A DNA stretch of 64,000 nucleotides, from assembly GCF_024723255.1 (NCBI RefSeq), contig NZ_JANIAC010000002.1, positions 806,001-870,000 of the forward strand, in the 5' to 3' direction. Under the pieces are notes generated by a model. It was not told where the DNA came from, searched no databases, and saw only the letters and a program-made list of their open reading frames with translations. The stretch comes from Aestuariibaculum sp. M13 (lineage in GTDB: Bacteria; Bacteroidota; Bacteroidia; Flavobacteriales; Flavobacteriaceae). The position numbers and the translations under genes are program-made. Positions 35,163 through 44,127 of this stretch are shown here, piece after piece (the first letter of the stretch is position 1; each line of letters starts with the position of its first letter).

Positions 35163-36656
35163 ATGAAAAAACTCAAATTCCCAACAGCACAAACCATTTT
35201 ATTAATAATCGCAGCTTTAGTTGCCGGATTAACTTGGTTGGTTCCTTCAGGGAAATTTGATACATTAACCTATAATAAAGCCGAAAACACATTTACTAAA
35301 ACAAGTTTAGGAGAAACTTCTAGTTTACCAGCGAATCAAAAAACGCTTGATGAATTGCAGGTAAAAATCCCTTTAGACAAATTTACTCATGGTGACATAT
35401 GGAAACCTATTGGTATTCCTAATACTTACAAAGAGGTTGAAGCATCTCCTCAAGGTATTACAGCCTTCATCCAATCACCAATTAAAGGTATCATTGAAGC
35501 TTCAGATATTATCTTTTTAGTTCTTTTTATTGGTGGATTAATTGGTATTATGAATTTCACCGGAGCTTTTGATGCCGGAATCAACTGGTTGGCTCATGCT
35601 CTAAAAGGCAGAGAGTATCTATTAATTATTTTAGTCACAACCCTCATTGCCATTGGAGGAACCACTTTTGGACTAGCCGAAGAAACCATTGCCTTCTACC
35701 CCATCCTGATTCCTATTTTTCTAGCTGCTAAGTACGATGCCATGGTTGCTTTGGCGAGTATTTATATAGGATCATCCATCGGAACAATGTGTTCAACTGT
35801 TAATCCGTTTAGCGTAATTATTGCATCAGATGCTGCTGGAATAAACTGGACTACCGGACTAACTGCTCGTTTTGTTATTCTCTTAATAGGAACTCTTATT
35901 TGCATTCTATACATTATTCGATATGCCCAACGCGTAAAAAAAGACCCTTCAAAATCCATTATTTTCAATCAAAAAGAATCCATTGAAAAACTATTTGGAA
36001 ATACAACAAACGCTACAGTGGTTTTAACTACGCGTCTTCGTTTCATTTTATTTGTTTTCGTAATGTGTTTTGTAGTTATGATTTTTGGCGTTTCTAATCT
36101 AAACTGGTGGTTTTTAGAAATGACAGTCGTCTTTCTTGTAGGTACGATAGTTATAGGTATTCTTGGAAAAATAAATGAGTCCACCTTAGTTGATACATTT
36201 GTAAAAGGTGCCAGTGATTTATTAGGTGTTGCTTTAATTATAGGTATCGCGAGAGGAATCACCGTTCTTATGGATGACGGTCAAATTAGTGACACGATGC
36301 TATACTATGCAAGTACAGCTACAAATGGCATGAACAAAGGACTATTTGTCAATGCGCTTCTTTATATTTTCGGTGGGCTATCATTCTTTATTCCTTCGTC
36401 TTCTGGAATGGCAGTACTAACTATGCCTATTATTTCACCGCTAGCTGATGGTGTAGGTATTGGTCGGGATTTGGTAGTGAATGCCTACCAATATGGTATG
36501 GGGCTTTTTGCTTTTATAAATCCAACAGGGTTAATTTTAGCTTCTTTAGCCATTGTAAAAGTTGGTTACGATAAATGGCTTAAGTTTGTTACTCCTTTAG
36601 TAATCATTCTAACCGTATTTATTATGATTGCCCTAAGCATTGCTGTTTACCTTTAA
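35163..36656 (+). CDS. YfcC-type / C4-dicarboxylate-family membrane carrier
   Basis: A 497-residue inner-membrane protein with about 12 helices. It begins with the family-type FPTAQTILLIIAALVAGLTWLVPSG split by a soluble loop (about 30-105), and contains repeated motifs such as GGTTFGLAEETIAFYP and SSSGMAVLTMPIISPLADGVG typical of YfcC/DcuC-like carriers. Relatives are thought to move short carboxylates, basic amino acids or peptides; the substrate cannot be told. It converges with holA and shares 4 bases of stop region. Confidence 0.87.
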   Translation: MKKLKFPTAQTILLIIAALVAGLTWLVPSGKFDTLTYNKAENTFTKTSLGETSSLPANQKTLDELQVKIPLDKFTHGDIWKPIGIPNTYKEVEASPQGITAFIQSPIKGIIEASDIIFLVLFIGGLIGIMNFTGAFDAGINWLAHALKGREYLLIILVTTLIAIGGTTFGLAEETIAFYPILIPIFLAAKYDAMVALASIYIGSSIGTMCSTVNPFSVIIASDAAGINWTTGLTARFVILLIGTLICILYIIRYAQRVKKDPSKSIIFNQKESIEKLFGNTTNATVVLTTRLRFILFVFVMCFVVMIFGVSNLNWWFLEMTVVFLVGTIVIGILGKINESTLVDTFVKGASDLLGVALIIGIARGITVLMDDGQISDTMLYYASTATNGMNKGLFVNALLYIFGGLSFFIPSSSGMAVLTMPIISPLADGVGIGRDLVVNAYQYGMGLFAFINPTGLILASLAIVKVGYDKWLKFVTPLVIILTVFIMIALSIAVYL

Positions 36657-37657
36657 GAAAATATTTTCACCAACAATTCTTTAAGTAAATCGCCTTGTGA
36701 TACAGAATTAGCTCCTACACCTTTACTTTTTACATCAAATTCGCGTAAGGTTGCTACCACCATACTAACCTGACGCATGGGGAAGTTTCTGGCAGCGGTA
36801 ACATAATCGTTCACAAAATAAGGATTGACTTTTAATGCTGATGCTACATTTCGTGGAGATTTATCACTCAACCCGTGATAATGCAAAAGCTGAGAAAAGA
36901 AACTAAACAATAATGATACCGTCATCACCATTGGATTATCTTTCGGGTTATCTCCAAAATATTTCACGATTCGATGGGCTTTAACCACATCACGTTCGCC
37001 AATAGCTTTTCGCAACTCAAAATTATTAAAATCTTTACTAATACCAATGTTCTCTTCAATATGTTCTGGACTTATCTGACTTCCTTGAGGTAAAATAATT
37101 TTTAATTTTTCCAGCTCGTTATTAATCTTACTCAAATCGGTTCCTAAAAACTCAACAAGCATTTGTGCTGCCTTAGGTTCAATGCTATATTTTTGAGAAG
37201 CCAACACACGTCTAATCCAATCGGCAACCTGATTTTCATAAAGCTTTTTACTTTCGTAAATTACTCCCGAAGCTTTTAGCGTTTTATAAAGTGTTTTGCG
37301 CTTATCAATGGTTTTATATTTATAATTAATCACCAAAACCGTGGAAGGTTGCGGATTTTTAGCATAATCTGCCAGTTTTTCGATAGTTCGCGATAAATCC
37401 TGAGCTTCCTTAACAATCACCACCTGATACTCCGCCATCATAGGATAGCGCTTGGCGTTACTCACAATGTCTTCAATAGTAATGTCACGACCATAAAGCA
37501 CCATTTGATTGAAGCCCCGCTCCTCTTCGGCTAACACATTATCTTCAATAAAATCTGAAATTCTATCAATATAATAAGGCTCTTCTCCCATTAAAAAATA
37601 AATAGGTTTCAGGTTACCATTCTTAATATCGCTTACTAATTGCTTTACTTCGTCCAA
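36653..37657 (-). CDS. holA: DNA polymerase III subunit delta
   Basis: 334 residues, normal for HolA. The N-terminal AAA-like domain starts YFLMGEEPYYIDRI (the degenerate P-loop GEEPY is typical), and the C-terminal collar domain carries LLKELLVKIF at the end. Delta opens the beta clamp within the clamp loader. The start codon is TTG at 37657; no in-frame ATG lies close upstream. Divergent from the HsdR-N gene. Confidence 0.92.
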   Translation of the reverse strand: MDEVKQLVSDIKNGNLKPIYFLMGEEPYYIDRISDFIEDNVLAEEERGFNQMVLYGRDITIEDIVSNAKRYPMMAEYQVVIVKEAQDLSRTIEKLADYAKNPQPSTVLVINYKYKTIDKRKTLYKTLKASGVIYESKKLYENQVADWIRRVLASQKYSIEPKAAQMLVEFLGTDLSKINNELEKLKIILPQGSQISPEHIEENIGISKDFNNFELRKAIGERDVVKAHRIVKYFGDNPKDNPMVMTVSLLFSFFSQLLHYHGLSDKSPRNVASALKVNPYFVNDYVTAARNFPMRQVSMVVATLREFDVKSKGVGANSVSQGDLLKELLVKIFS

Positions 37658-37710
37658 ACTTGAAAAAATCGAAAATTATAAACACAAAACTCCAAAAACA
37701 GGCTTGGTAA

Positions 37711-37741
37711 TTTGGTATTTGATTATTGTACATTAACTTTG
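37711..37741 (+). promoter_or_regulatory. Promoter upstream of the HsdR-N domain gene
   Basis: TTTG (37711-37714) and TAACTTTG (37734-37741), 19 bases apart, form a textbook Bacteroidota promoter. Predicted transcription start is near 37748, just before the TTG start at 37761. Confidence 0.7.
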
Positions 37742-37760
37742 AAATTATAAAAGAACAGCA

Positions 37761-38207
37761 TTGCAAGACCTTAATTTTCCAAAGTTTTCGTTTCGATTCA
37801 AAAGTAGCGAAAATAAAATTTCTATATTCGATTGTATTCGTAAAAAGTTTGTGGTTTTACAGCCTGAAGAATGGGTAAGACAACATTGTCTTATGTATTT
37901 AATGGAAGTTAAAGGTTACCCTAAATCGTTAATAAATATAGAAAAAGAACTCATTGTTAACGACTTAAAAAAACGGTATGATATTGTTGTTTTTAACCCC
38001 GACGGCAGCATACATCTTATAGTAGAATGCAAAGCTCCGGCAATAACCATAAACCAACAAACCTTCGACCAGATTGCTCAATATAACCAGACGCTTAATG
38101 CTACATATTTAATGGTGACAAACGGTTTAAATCATTATTATTGCCAAATGGACTTTAAAAACGAACGTTACGATTTTTTAAGAGATATACCTGATTACAA
38201 TTTATGA
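37761..38207 (+). CDS. Orphan HsdR N-terminal-like nuclease domain protein
   Basis: 148 residues forming a stand-alone PD-(D/E)XK fold of the type I restriction HsdR N-terminal kind. YDIVVFNPDGSIHLIVECKAP supplies the Asp and the E-x-K catalytic residues, with a QTFDQIAQYN helix after it. No helicase, methylase or specificity genes are present, so it is not a restriction system as it stands. The start is TTG, supported by the promoter just upstream. It is coupled by a 4-base ATGA overlap to a glycosyltransferase gene. Its biological role is unknown; conserved position beside holA would argue for a housekeeping role. Confidence 0.8.
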   Translation: MQDLNFPKFSFRFKSSENKISIFDCIRKKFVVLQPEEWVRQHCLMYLMEVKGYPKSLINIEKELIVNDLKKRYDIVVFNPDGSIHLIVECKAPAITINQQTFDQIAQYNQTLNATYLMVTNGLNHYYCQMDFKNERYDFLRDIPDYNL

Positions 38208-39208
38208 AACTAGCTATTGTTATATTAAACTGGAATGGAACAAAGCTATTAGAACAGTTTTTGCCCTCCGTTGTAGCTTTCTCAAAAGAGGCAGATATTT
38301 ATGTTGCCGATAATGCTTCTACTGATGATTCTATTGCTTTTGTAAACAAGAATTATCCTGAAATTAAAATTGTAAGAAACGCCGAAAATGGAGGCTATGC
38401 AAAAGGTTATAACGATGCTTTAAAACATATCGATGCCGATATTTACTGTTTACTTAACAACGATATTGAAGTTACCGAGAACTGGCTCACTCCAATTATA
38501 GATACATTTCAAGCAGAACCCAACACAACCATTATTCAACCAAAAATTCTGGATTACAAAAACAAAAATCTGTTTGAATATGCCGGTGCAGCTGGTGGTT
38601 TTATAGATAAATATGGTTATCCCTATTGTCGTGGACGCATATTTAACACCATTGAAGCCGATGAAGGACAATATAATGACACCATTGAAATTTTCTGGGC
38701 ATCGGGCGCATGCCTATTTATTAGACAAGATATTTTTAATGCTTTAGATGGTTTCGATGATTCCTTTTTTGCGCATATGGAAGAAATAGATTTGTGCTGG
38801 CGTGCTAAAAACCATGGCTACTCTATAAAGTACGTTGGAGCATCTACAGTTTATCATGTTGGTGGTGCTACACTGGAGACTATAAGCCCAAAAAAGACCT
38901 ATCTAAACTTCAGAAACAGCCTCTTTACATTAACAAAAAATGCCACTGGACCAATTTTTACAAAAATTTTCATCAGATTGGTATTAGATGGCATTGCTGG
39001 CATAAAATTTGTGTGTGAGATTAAACCAAACCATACTTTGGCAGTCATAAAAGCACATTTCAGTTTTTATTACCACCTAATCAAGGTATTGAAACAACGA
39101 AAAAAATTAGAACAATTAAAAATTAAAACAAAATATTATGAGCGAACATCCATTGTTATGGATTATTTCGTAAATAGAAAAAGATACTTCAAGAATCTGG
39201 GAAAATAG
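38204..39208 (+). CDS. Glycosyltransferase family 2
   Basis: 334 residues with a GT-A fold: ILNWNGTKLLEQFLPS at the N-terminus, the nucleotide-sugar region DNASTDDS, and LLNNDIEV as the metal-binding DXD equivalent (about 87-94). GACLFIRQDIF and HMEEIDLCWRAKNHG are the conserved acceptor-side motifs seen in rhamnosyl/ galactofuranosyl-like transferases. Cytoplasmic or peripheral membrane, probably in polysaccharide or lipopolysaccharide synthesis. It overlaps the HsdR-N gene by 4 bases and has no other sugar genes around. Confidence 0.9.
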   Translation: MKLAIVILNWNGTKLLEQFLPSVVAFSKEADIYVADNASTDDSIAFVNKNYPEIKIVRNAENGGYAKGYNDALKHIDADIYCLLNNDIEVTENWLTPIIDTFQAEPNTTIIQPKILDYKNKNLFEYAGAAGGFIDKYGYPYCRGRIFNTIEADEGQYNDTIEIFWASGACLFIRQDIFNALDGFDDSFFAHMEEIDLCWRAKNHGYSIKYVGASTVYHVGGATLETISPKKTYLNFRNSLFTLTKNATGPIFTKIFIRLVLDGIAGIKFVCEIKPNHTLAVIKAHFSFYYHLIKVLKQRKKLEQLKIKTKYYERTSIVMDYFVNRKRYFKNLGK

Positions 39209-39229
39209 TTGATAAAAGTTTGGTTAAAG

Positions 39230-39261
39230 TTGTTAAATCGGCCGTTTTTTACATATTTTTG
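39230..39261 (+). promoter_or_regulatory. Promoter of the OmpA-family gene
   Basis: TTG (39230-39232) and TATTTTTG (39254-39261) are 21 bases apart, matching the Bacteroidota -33/-7 pattern. The start codon follows 36 bases later. Confidence 0.6.
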
Positions 39262-39296
39262 TGGTAATAACTTAAAATATTAATCCTTAAATAATT

Positions 39297-40136
39297 ATGA
39301 GAAAAGTCCTATTATTTGGCGCTTCTGCGATGCTTGTGCTAAGTTCATGTGTATCAAAAAAACAATTTACTGATCTTGAAGCAAAATACAAAGAGTCTCA
39401 AGATTTACTAAATTCTGCAACCGTAAAATTAAACTCTTGTTTAGAAGAAAGAGCTTCTGCATCTGCTAGAGCAAAAGCATTAGAAGAGCAAGTATCAGAT
39501 TTAAGAAATTACAACGAAAACTTACAGGTATTATCTGCTAAAGGAGCTTCTAACATAGAGAAGACTCTTGAGAGTATGAAAGAGAAAGATTTAAAAATCA
39601 CTCGTTTACAAGATGCTCTTACTAAAAAAGACAGTGTAACTTTAGCTTTAGTTACTAGCTTAAAACGTGAAGTTGGAATTAACGATCCAGACATTGAAGT
39701 AAATGTTGAAAAAGGTGTTGTTTACATTTCTATCGCTGACAAATTATTATTCAAGAGCGGTAGCTACAACGTAACTTCTCAAGCTAAAGATGTTTTAGCT
39801 AAAGTTGCTAAAGTTGTAAACAGCAAACCAGATTTCGAATGTATGGTTGAAGGACACACTGATAATGTACCTTACAAGAGTAATGGTGTAATCCTTGATA
39901 ACTGGGATTTAAGTGTTAAACGTGCTACTTCTGTAGTAAGAGTTTTAGAAGACTTAGGTGTTAACCCAAGCCAACTTGTTGCCGCTGGACGTGCTGATTA
40001 CGTGCCATTAGTAGAAAACAATACTTCTGAAAACAGAGCTAGAAACCGTCGTACTCGTATTTTAGTATTACCTAAAATTGATCAGTTCTACGACATGATC
40101 GAGAAAGAAATGAAAAACATGGAAGCTGGAAACTAA
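39297..40136 (+). CDS. OmpA-family peptidoglycan-associated lipoprotein
   Basis: 279 residues. The signal peptide ends in a lipobox, LVLSSC, with Cys17 as the lipidation site. A coiled-coil region (about 25-115, many E/K/L heptads) is followed by the OmpA C-terminal domain (about 150-270), with VEGHTDNVPY and the peptidoglycan-binding NRARNRRTRILV. It should tie the outer membrane to peptidoglycan. Codon use is biased to frequent codons and a good promoter is present, both fitting high expression. A strong terminator follows. Confidence 0.92.
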   Translation: MRKVLLFGASAMLVLSSCVSKKQFTDLEAKYKESQDLLNSATVKLNSCLEERASASARAKALEEQVSDLRNYNENLQVLSAKGASNIEKTLESMKEKDLKITRLQDALTKKDSVTLALVTSLKREVGINDPDIEVNVEKGVVYISIADKLLFKSGSYNVTSQAKDVLAKVAKVVNSKPDFECMVEGHTDNVPYKSNGVILDNWDLSVKRATSVVRVLEDLGVNPSQLVAAGRADYVPLVENNTSENRARNRRTRILVLPKIDQFYDMIEKEMKNMEAGN

Positions 40137-40158
40137 TTAGCTTTCTAAAATAACATTG

Positions 40159-40189
40159 AAAAGCTCAACCATTTGGTTGGGCTTTTTTT
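40159..40189 (+). terminator. Terminator of the OmpA-family gene
   Basis: AAGCTCAACC and GGTTGGGCTT pair around ATTT, with one G-U pair, followed by T7. Confidence 0.88.
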
Positions 40190-40271
40190 GTTTCTAATAC
40201 ACGAATAATCAATTAAAAAACATCATGTTTTTTTATTATATTGAAAACCTAATCACAACATTTTCAATAAT

Positions 40272-40718
40272 ATGCCAACTAAAACCAACCGAGAAATTTA
40301 TAACGAACGCATTCTTCAAGCCACATTAGACCGAGCTTACCACGCCTTTTCAAATCCGTCACACCTAAAAGAATGGTGGGGTCCTGAAGGTTTCACTAAC
40401 ACCATACATGAATTCGATTTACGTCCAGGAGGCAAATGGTTACTTACTATGCATGGACCCAATAATGTAAATTACGAAAACGCTTCGGTATTTAAAACTA
40501 TCAAACCGCAACAGTTAGTTTCTTGGAGCAGAACTTCAAAACCATTATTTGATATGGAAGTTGAATTTATAGAACTTAATGATTCTGAAACTCAAATATC
40601 GTTTAGAATGATTTTTGAAACAGCGTCTGACTGTGAAAAACTTAGAACTTTTGTCGGTCCAAAAAACGAAGAAAATTTTGATCGCTTGGAAAAAGTACTT
40701 TTAAATGTAAGCGTATAA
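40272..40718 (+). CDS. SRPBCC / AHSA1 domain protein
   Basis: 148 residues of the Aha1 C-terminal-like fold: LDRAYHAFSNPSHLKEWWGPEGF near the N-terminus (quoted over about 20-42) is the family hallmark of a tryptophan-rich helix, and a closing helix NFDRLEKVLLNVS ends it. Binds an unknown hydrophobic ligand. No signal peptide. The 60 bases separating it from the OmpA gene contain a terminator, so it is probably transcribed separately. Confidence 0.82.
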   Translation: MPTKTNREIYNERILQATLDRAYHAFSNPSHLKEWWGPEGFTNTIHEFDLRPGGKWLLTMHGPNNVNYENASVFKTIKPQQLVSWSRTSKPLFDMEVEFIELNDSETQISFRMIFETASDCEKLRTFVGPKNEENFDRLEKVLLNVSV

Positions 40719-40725
40719 ATTTAGT

Positions 40726-41346
40726 TTACAATACTTCTAAACTTCCTTTCCCCTCTCTAACTATAATTGCAGGATCTTCAGACATATCAATTACCGTAGA
40801 CGGATTATTATCGCCATAACCTCCATCGATTACAATATCTACCAGATTATCCCATTTTTCCAGAATAAGTTCCGGGTCGGTAGTGTATTCTATCACCTCA
40901 TCTTCATCACGAATAGAGGTAGAAATAATAGGATGGCCTAACTTTTTAACAATCTCTAAAGCAATCTTATTATCGGGTACACGAATACCTACTGTTTTCT
41001 TTTTCTTAAACGGATGTGGCAAATTCTTAGATCCCGGTAAAATAAAAGTATAAGGGCCTGGAAGCGCTCTTTTTAAAACCTTAAAAACAGAGGTATCTAT
41101 CTGCTTCACATAATCACTCAAATGACTTAAATCGTGACAAATAAAAGAGAAATTAGACTTCTCAAGTTTCACTTGTTTAATACGAGCAACCTTTTCTAAA
41201 GCCTTAATATTACTTATATCACAGCCCAAACCATAAACGGTATCGGTTGGATAAATTATTAATCCTCCACGTTTTAAAACCTCAACAACTTTTTCAATTG
41301 CCTTTGGGTTTGGGTTTTCCTCATATATTTTTATAAACTCTGCCAT
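40726..41346 (-). CDS. Sua5/YciO/YrdC family protein, YciO type
   Basis: 206 residues, the same length as E. coli YciO. The N-terminal GGLIIYPTDTVYGLGCD is common to the whole family, but the next region (KQVKLEKSNFSFICHDLSHLSDY) follows the YciO pattern rather than the K-x-R-x3-K-P of TsaC/YrdC. The real TsaC makes threonylcarbamoyl-AMP for t6A tRNA modification; YciO is less active in this role and its function is debated. A second YrdC/Sua5 gene elsewhere would settle which this is. Convergent with the SRPBCC gene. Confidence 0.85.
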   Translation of the reverse strand: MAEFIKIYEENPNPKAIEKVVEVLKRGGLIIYPTDTVYGLGCDISNIKALEKVARIKQVKLEKSNFSFICHDLSHLSDYVKQIDTSVFKVLKRALPGPYTFILPGSKNLPHPFKKKKTVGIRVPDNKIALEIVKKLGHPIISTSIRDEDEVIEYTTDPELILEKWDNLVDIVIDGGYGDNNPSTVIDMSEDPAIIVREGKGSLEVL

Positions 41347-41553
41347 AGATAGTGTATATTCACTTCACGGAACAAGTTAACGACATTTTTTGAATTGTAA
41401 AACAATATTTTCGTTTCTATATATCATCTATTCTGTAGAAATAAAAATCCTACAATTTATTTGTTTTTTCTCTTATTTGGGCAAGTTTCAAAAACATCAT
41501 TTTCGTTAAAAAGACAATTATTTGATTTACTTATAGAGAGTGAAAAAGAAAAG

Positions 41554-41592
41554 AAAAAAAATAGTCTGCTTAATTACACAGGCTATTTTTTT
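41554..41592. terminator. Terminator downstream of uvrD
   Basis: AAAAAATAGTCTG and CAGGCTATTTTTTT form an imperfect stem with one mismatch/G-U pair and long A and T tracts, 19 bases beyond the uvrD stop. The rest of 41347-41610 holds nothing recognisable. Confidence 0.55.
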
Positions 41593-41610
41593 ACATCATT
41601 TATTATGGAT

Positions 41611-43977
41611 TTAACCAATCACATCCAGTTTTGCAAAACGAAGTAATAGCTTTTTAACACCAACCTGCTGAAATTTAATTTCAGCTTTAACATCGGCACC
41701 TACGCCTTCAATTTTTAAAACTTCACCTTTGCCAAAACGCATATGGTTTACAATATTACCTGGCACCAATTTACCATCAAATAAATTAGCCTCTTGTCCT
41801 GCTGAACTTGAAGCTTCTACTTTGGTTAACTTCTTAGGCCCATTAGCCTGAAATTTAGGTTGTTCTTTTTGAGGCGTACCCTTTGTTAAGTTTACTTGTT
41901 TTGCCGGTTTAAAACGAATATTGTTATTAGATGTCACATGTTGTCTTGTATTCGGACTCACATCTCCAAAAATATCAGCATCCAGCATCGGGTTGATACG
42001 ACGCTCCTCTATTGGTGTGGTAATATCTAAATATTGCTCATCAATTTCTGAAATAAATCGGCTTGGATCTGAATCCACCAATTTTCCCCAACGGTATCGA
42101 GACAGCGCATAGGTTAGATACGCCTGTTTTTCAGCACGCGTTAAGGCTACATAAAACAAACGACGCTCTTCTTCCAGTTCACTTCGGGTATTCATACTCA
42201 TGGCACTTGGGAATAAATCTTCCTCTAACCCTACAATAAACACGTGTGGAAATTCCAATCCTTTCGCCAAGTGAATCGTCATTAACGCTACATGATCGAC
42301 ATCTTCTTTATCAGAATCTAGATCACTTGATAACGCCACATCTTCAAGAAATTCCGCTAAAGACGCTGTGGCATCAGCCACTTCCTTTTGTCCTTCAACG
42401 AAATCTTTCATACCATTAAGTAACTCCTCGATGTTTTCCATACGAGTCACTCCTTCAGGCGTAGCATCTTTCTTAAATTCCTTAATTAATCCACTGGTAC
42501 GCGTCACATGCTCTGCCAATTCAAATACGTCGGCATTTTGATTCATAACCTGATAGCTTTCAATCATCGTTACAAAATCCAGAAGTTTTCCTCTAGTTCC
42601 TGAGTTTACTTTTATATCGGTTTTATCGATATTCTTCATCACCTCAAAAATCGAACGGTTATAACCATTGGCGGCAACTACCAATCTGTCTACAGTGGTG
42701 GCACCTATACCTCTTGGTGGGAAATTAATCACACGTTTTAAAGCTTCTTCATCAGCCGGATTGATAATCAAACGTAAATACGAAATCACATCTTTAATCT
42801 CTTTACGCTGATAAAACGATAAACCGCCGTAAATTTTATACGGAATATCACGTTTACGCAAAGCATCCTCTATCGCTCTTGACTGCGCATTGGTTCTATA
42901 TAAAACCGCAAAATCTTTATTATCCAGCTGCTCGTTCATCTTGGTTTCCCAAATGGTACTGGCTACATAACGCCCCTCGTCTCCATCTGTTAATGAACGA
43001 TTGACTACAATCTTTCCACCTTCATCGTTAGCCGTCCAAACCACCTTATCAAGCTTGGTCTGGTTTTTATCAATAATAGAATTGGCAGCGTTTACGATAT
43101 TCTTTGTTGATCGATAATTCTGTTCTAATCGGAACAATTTTACATTATCGTAATCTTTCTGGAAATTTAAAATGTTATTGATGTTTGCACCACGGAAGGC
43201 ATAAATACTCTGCGCATCATCCCCTACCACACAAATATTCTGAAACTTATCTGACAATGCACGTACAATTAAATACTGCGAGTGGTTGGTATCCTGATAC
43301 TCGTCCACCAATATATATCTGAAACGATTCTGGTATTTCATCAACACCTCTGGGAATCGCGTTAACAGCTCGTTGGTTTTCAGTAATAAATCATCAAAAT
43401 CCATTGCACCTGCCTTAAAGCATCTATCTACATAAGCTTTATAAATATCTCCCATACGTGGGCGTCTCGCCATGGCATCGGCTTCCTGCAATTCAGAATT
43501 CTGAAAATAAGCACGTACCGTTATCAAACTGTTTTTATACGACGATATTCTGGAACGAATGGATTTTGCCTTGTAAATATCTTTATCAAGCCCCATTTCA
43601 CGAATAATGGAACCGATTAATTTATCAGAATCCTGTGAATCGTAAATCGTAAAATTGGTTGGGTAGCCTAATTTATCAGCTTCAATACGTAAAATCTTCG
43701 CAAAAATAGAGTGAAACGTCCCCATCCATAAATTTCTGGCTTCACTTTGTCCCACAATAGCAGCAATACGCTCCTTCATTTCACGAGCGGCCTTATTGGT
43801 AAAGGTTAACGATAGAATATTAAATGGGTCTATACCCTGACTCATTAAGTAGGCAATTCTAAAGGTTAACACACGCGTTTTTCCCGAACCCGCACCTGCA
43901 ATCACAATCATCGGTCCATCTTTCTGTATGGTTGGTGCTAACTGCGCCTCGTTTAACTGACTTAAATACTTCTCCAA
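41611..43977 (-). CDS. UvrD/PcrA-type ATP-dependent DNA helicase
   Basis: 788 residues, SF1A helicase. Motif I is GAGSGKTRVLTFRI (about 28), motif Ia TFTNKAAREMKERI, motif II LVDEYQDTNHSQY, motif III GDDAQSIYAFRGA, motif IV FRLEQNYRSTKNI, motif V VALMTIHLAKGLEF and motif VI FYVALTRAEKQAYL. It acts in nucleotide excision repair, mismatch repair and clearing of RecA filaments. The C-terminus (about 700-788) has the usual Tudor-like RNA polymerase interaction region ending FAKLDVIG. The PcrA and UvrD names are both in use for this type. Confidence 0.93.
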   Translation of the reverse strand: MEKYLSQLNEAQLAPTIQKDGPMIVIAGAGSGKTRVLTFRIAYLMSQGIDPFNILSLTFTNKAAREMKERIAAIVGQSEARNLWMGTFHSIFAKILRIEADKLGYPTNFTIYDSQDSDKLIGSIIREMGLDKDIYKAKSIRSRISSYKNSLITVRAYFQNSELQEADAMARRPRMGDIYKAYVDRCFKAGAMDFDDLLLKTNELLTRFPEVLMKYQNRFRYILVDEYQDTNHSQYLIVRALSDKFQNICVVGDDAQSIYAFRGANINNILNFQKDYDNVKLFRLEQNYRSTKNIVNAANSIIDKNQTKLDKVVWTANDEGGKIVVNRSLTDGDEGRYVASTIWETKMNEQLDNKDFAVLYRTNAQSRAIEDALRKRDIPYKIYGGLSFYQRKEIKDVISYLRLIINPADEEALKRVINFPPRGIGATTVDRLVVAANGYNRSIFEVMKNIDKTDIKVNSGTRGKLLDFVTMIESYQVMNQNADVFELAEHVTRTSGLIKEFKKDATPEGVTRMENIEELLNGMKDFVEGQKEVADATASLAEFLEDVALSSDLDSDKEDVDHVALMTIHLAKGLEFPHVFIVGLEEDLFPSAMSMNTRSELEEERRLFYVALTRAEKQAYLTYALSRYRWGKLVDSDPSRFISEIDEQYLDITTPIEERRINPMLDADIFGDVSPNTRQHVTSNNNIRFKPAKQVNLTKGTPQKEQPKFQANGPKKLTKVEASSSAGQEANLFDGKLVPGNIVNHMRFGKGEVLKIEGVGADVKAEIKFQQVGVKKLLLRFAKLDVIG

Positions 43978-44127
43978 AACTAATTTCTATTTTAAAGGGT
44001 TAAAATTAAACATTGCCAACCGTTTAATTAAAAGGTTTTATTAATAATTATAAACAATTATAAATGCCCAAAGCATTTATTAAAATTTAAATATCTTTAT
44101 CTTAAATTCTGAAAATTTATACAATTT

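Noticed and set aside
37761-39208. Remnant of a type I restriction system
   Set aside because: Only the HsdR-N-like domain is present, with intact frame and its own promoter; no fragments of HsdM, HsdS or a helicase are visible nearby.
41461-41646. Plus-strand 61-codon frame between the YciO-type gene and uvrD
   Set aside because: It reads through the putative uvrD terminator and into the uvrD 3' end, with a low-complexity product and no promoter.
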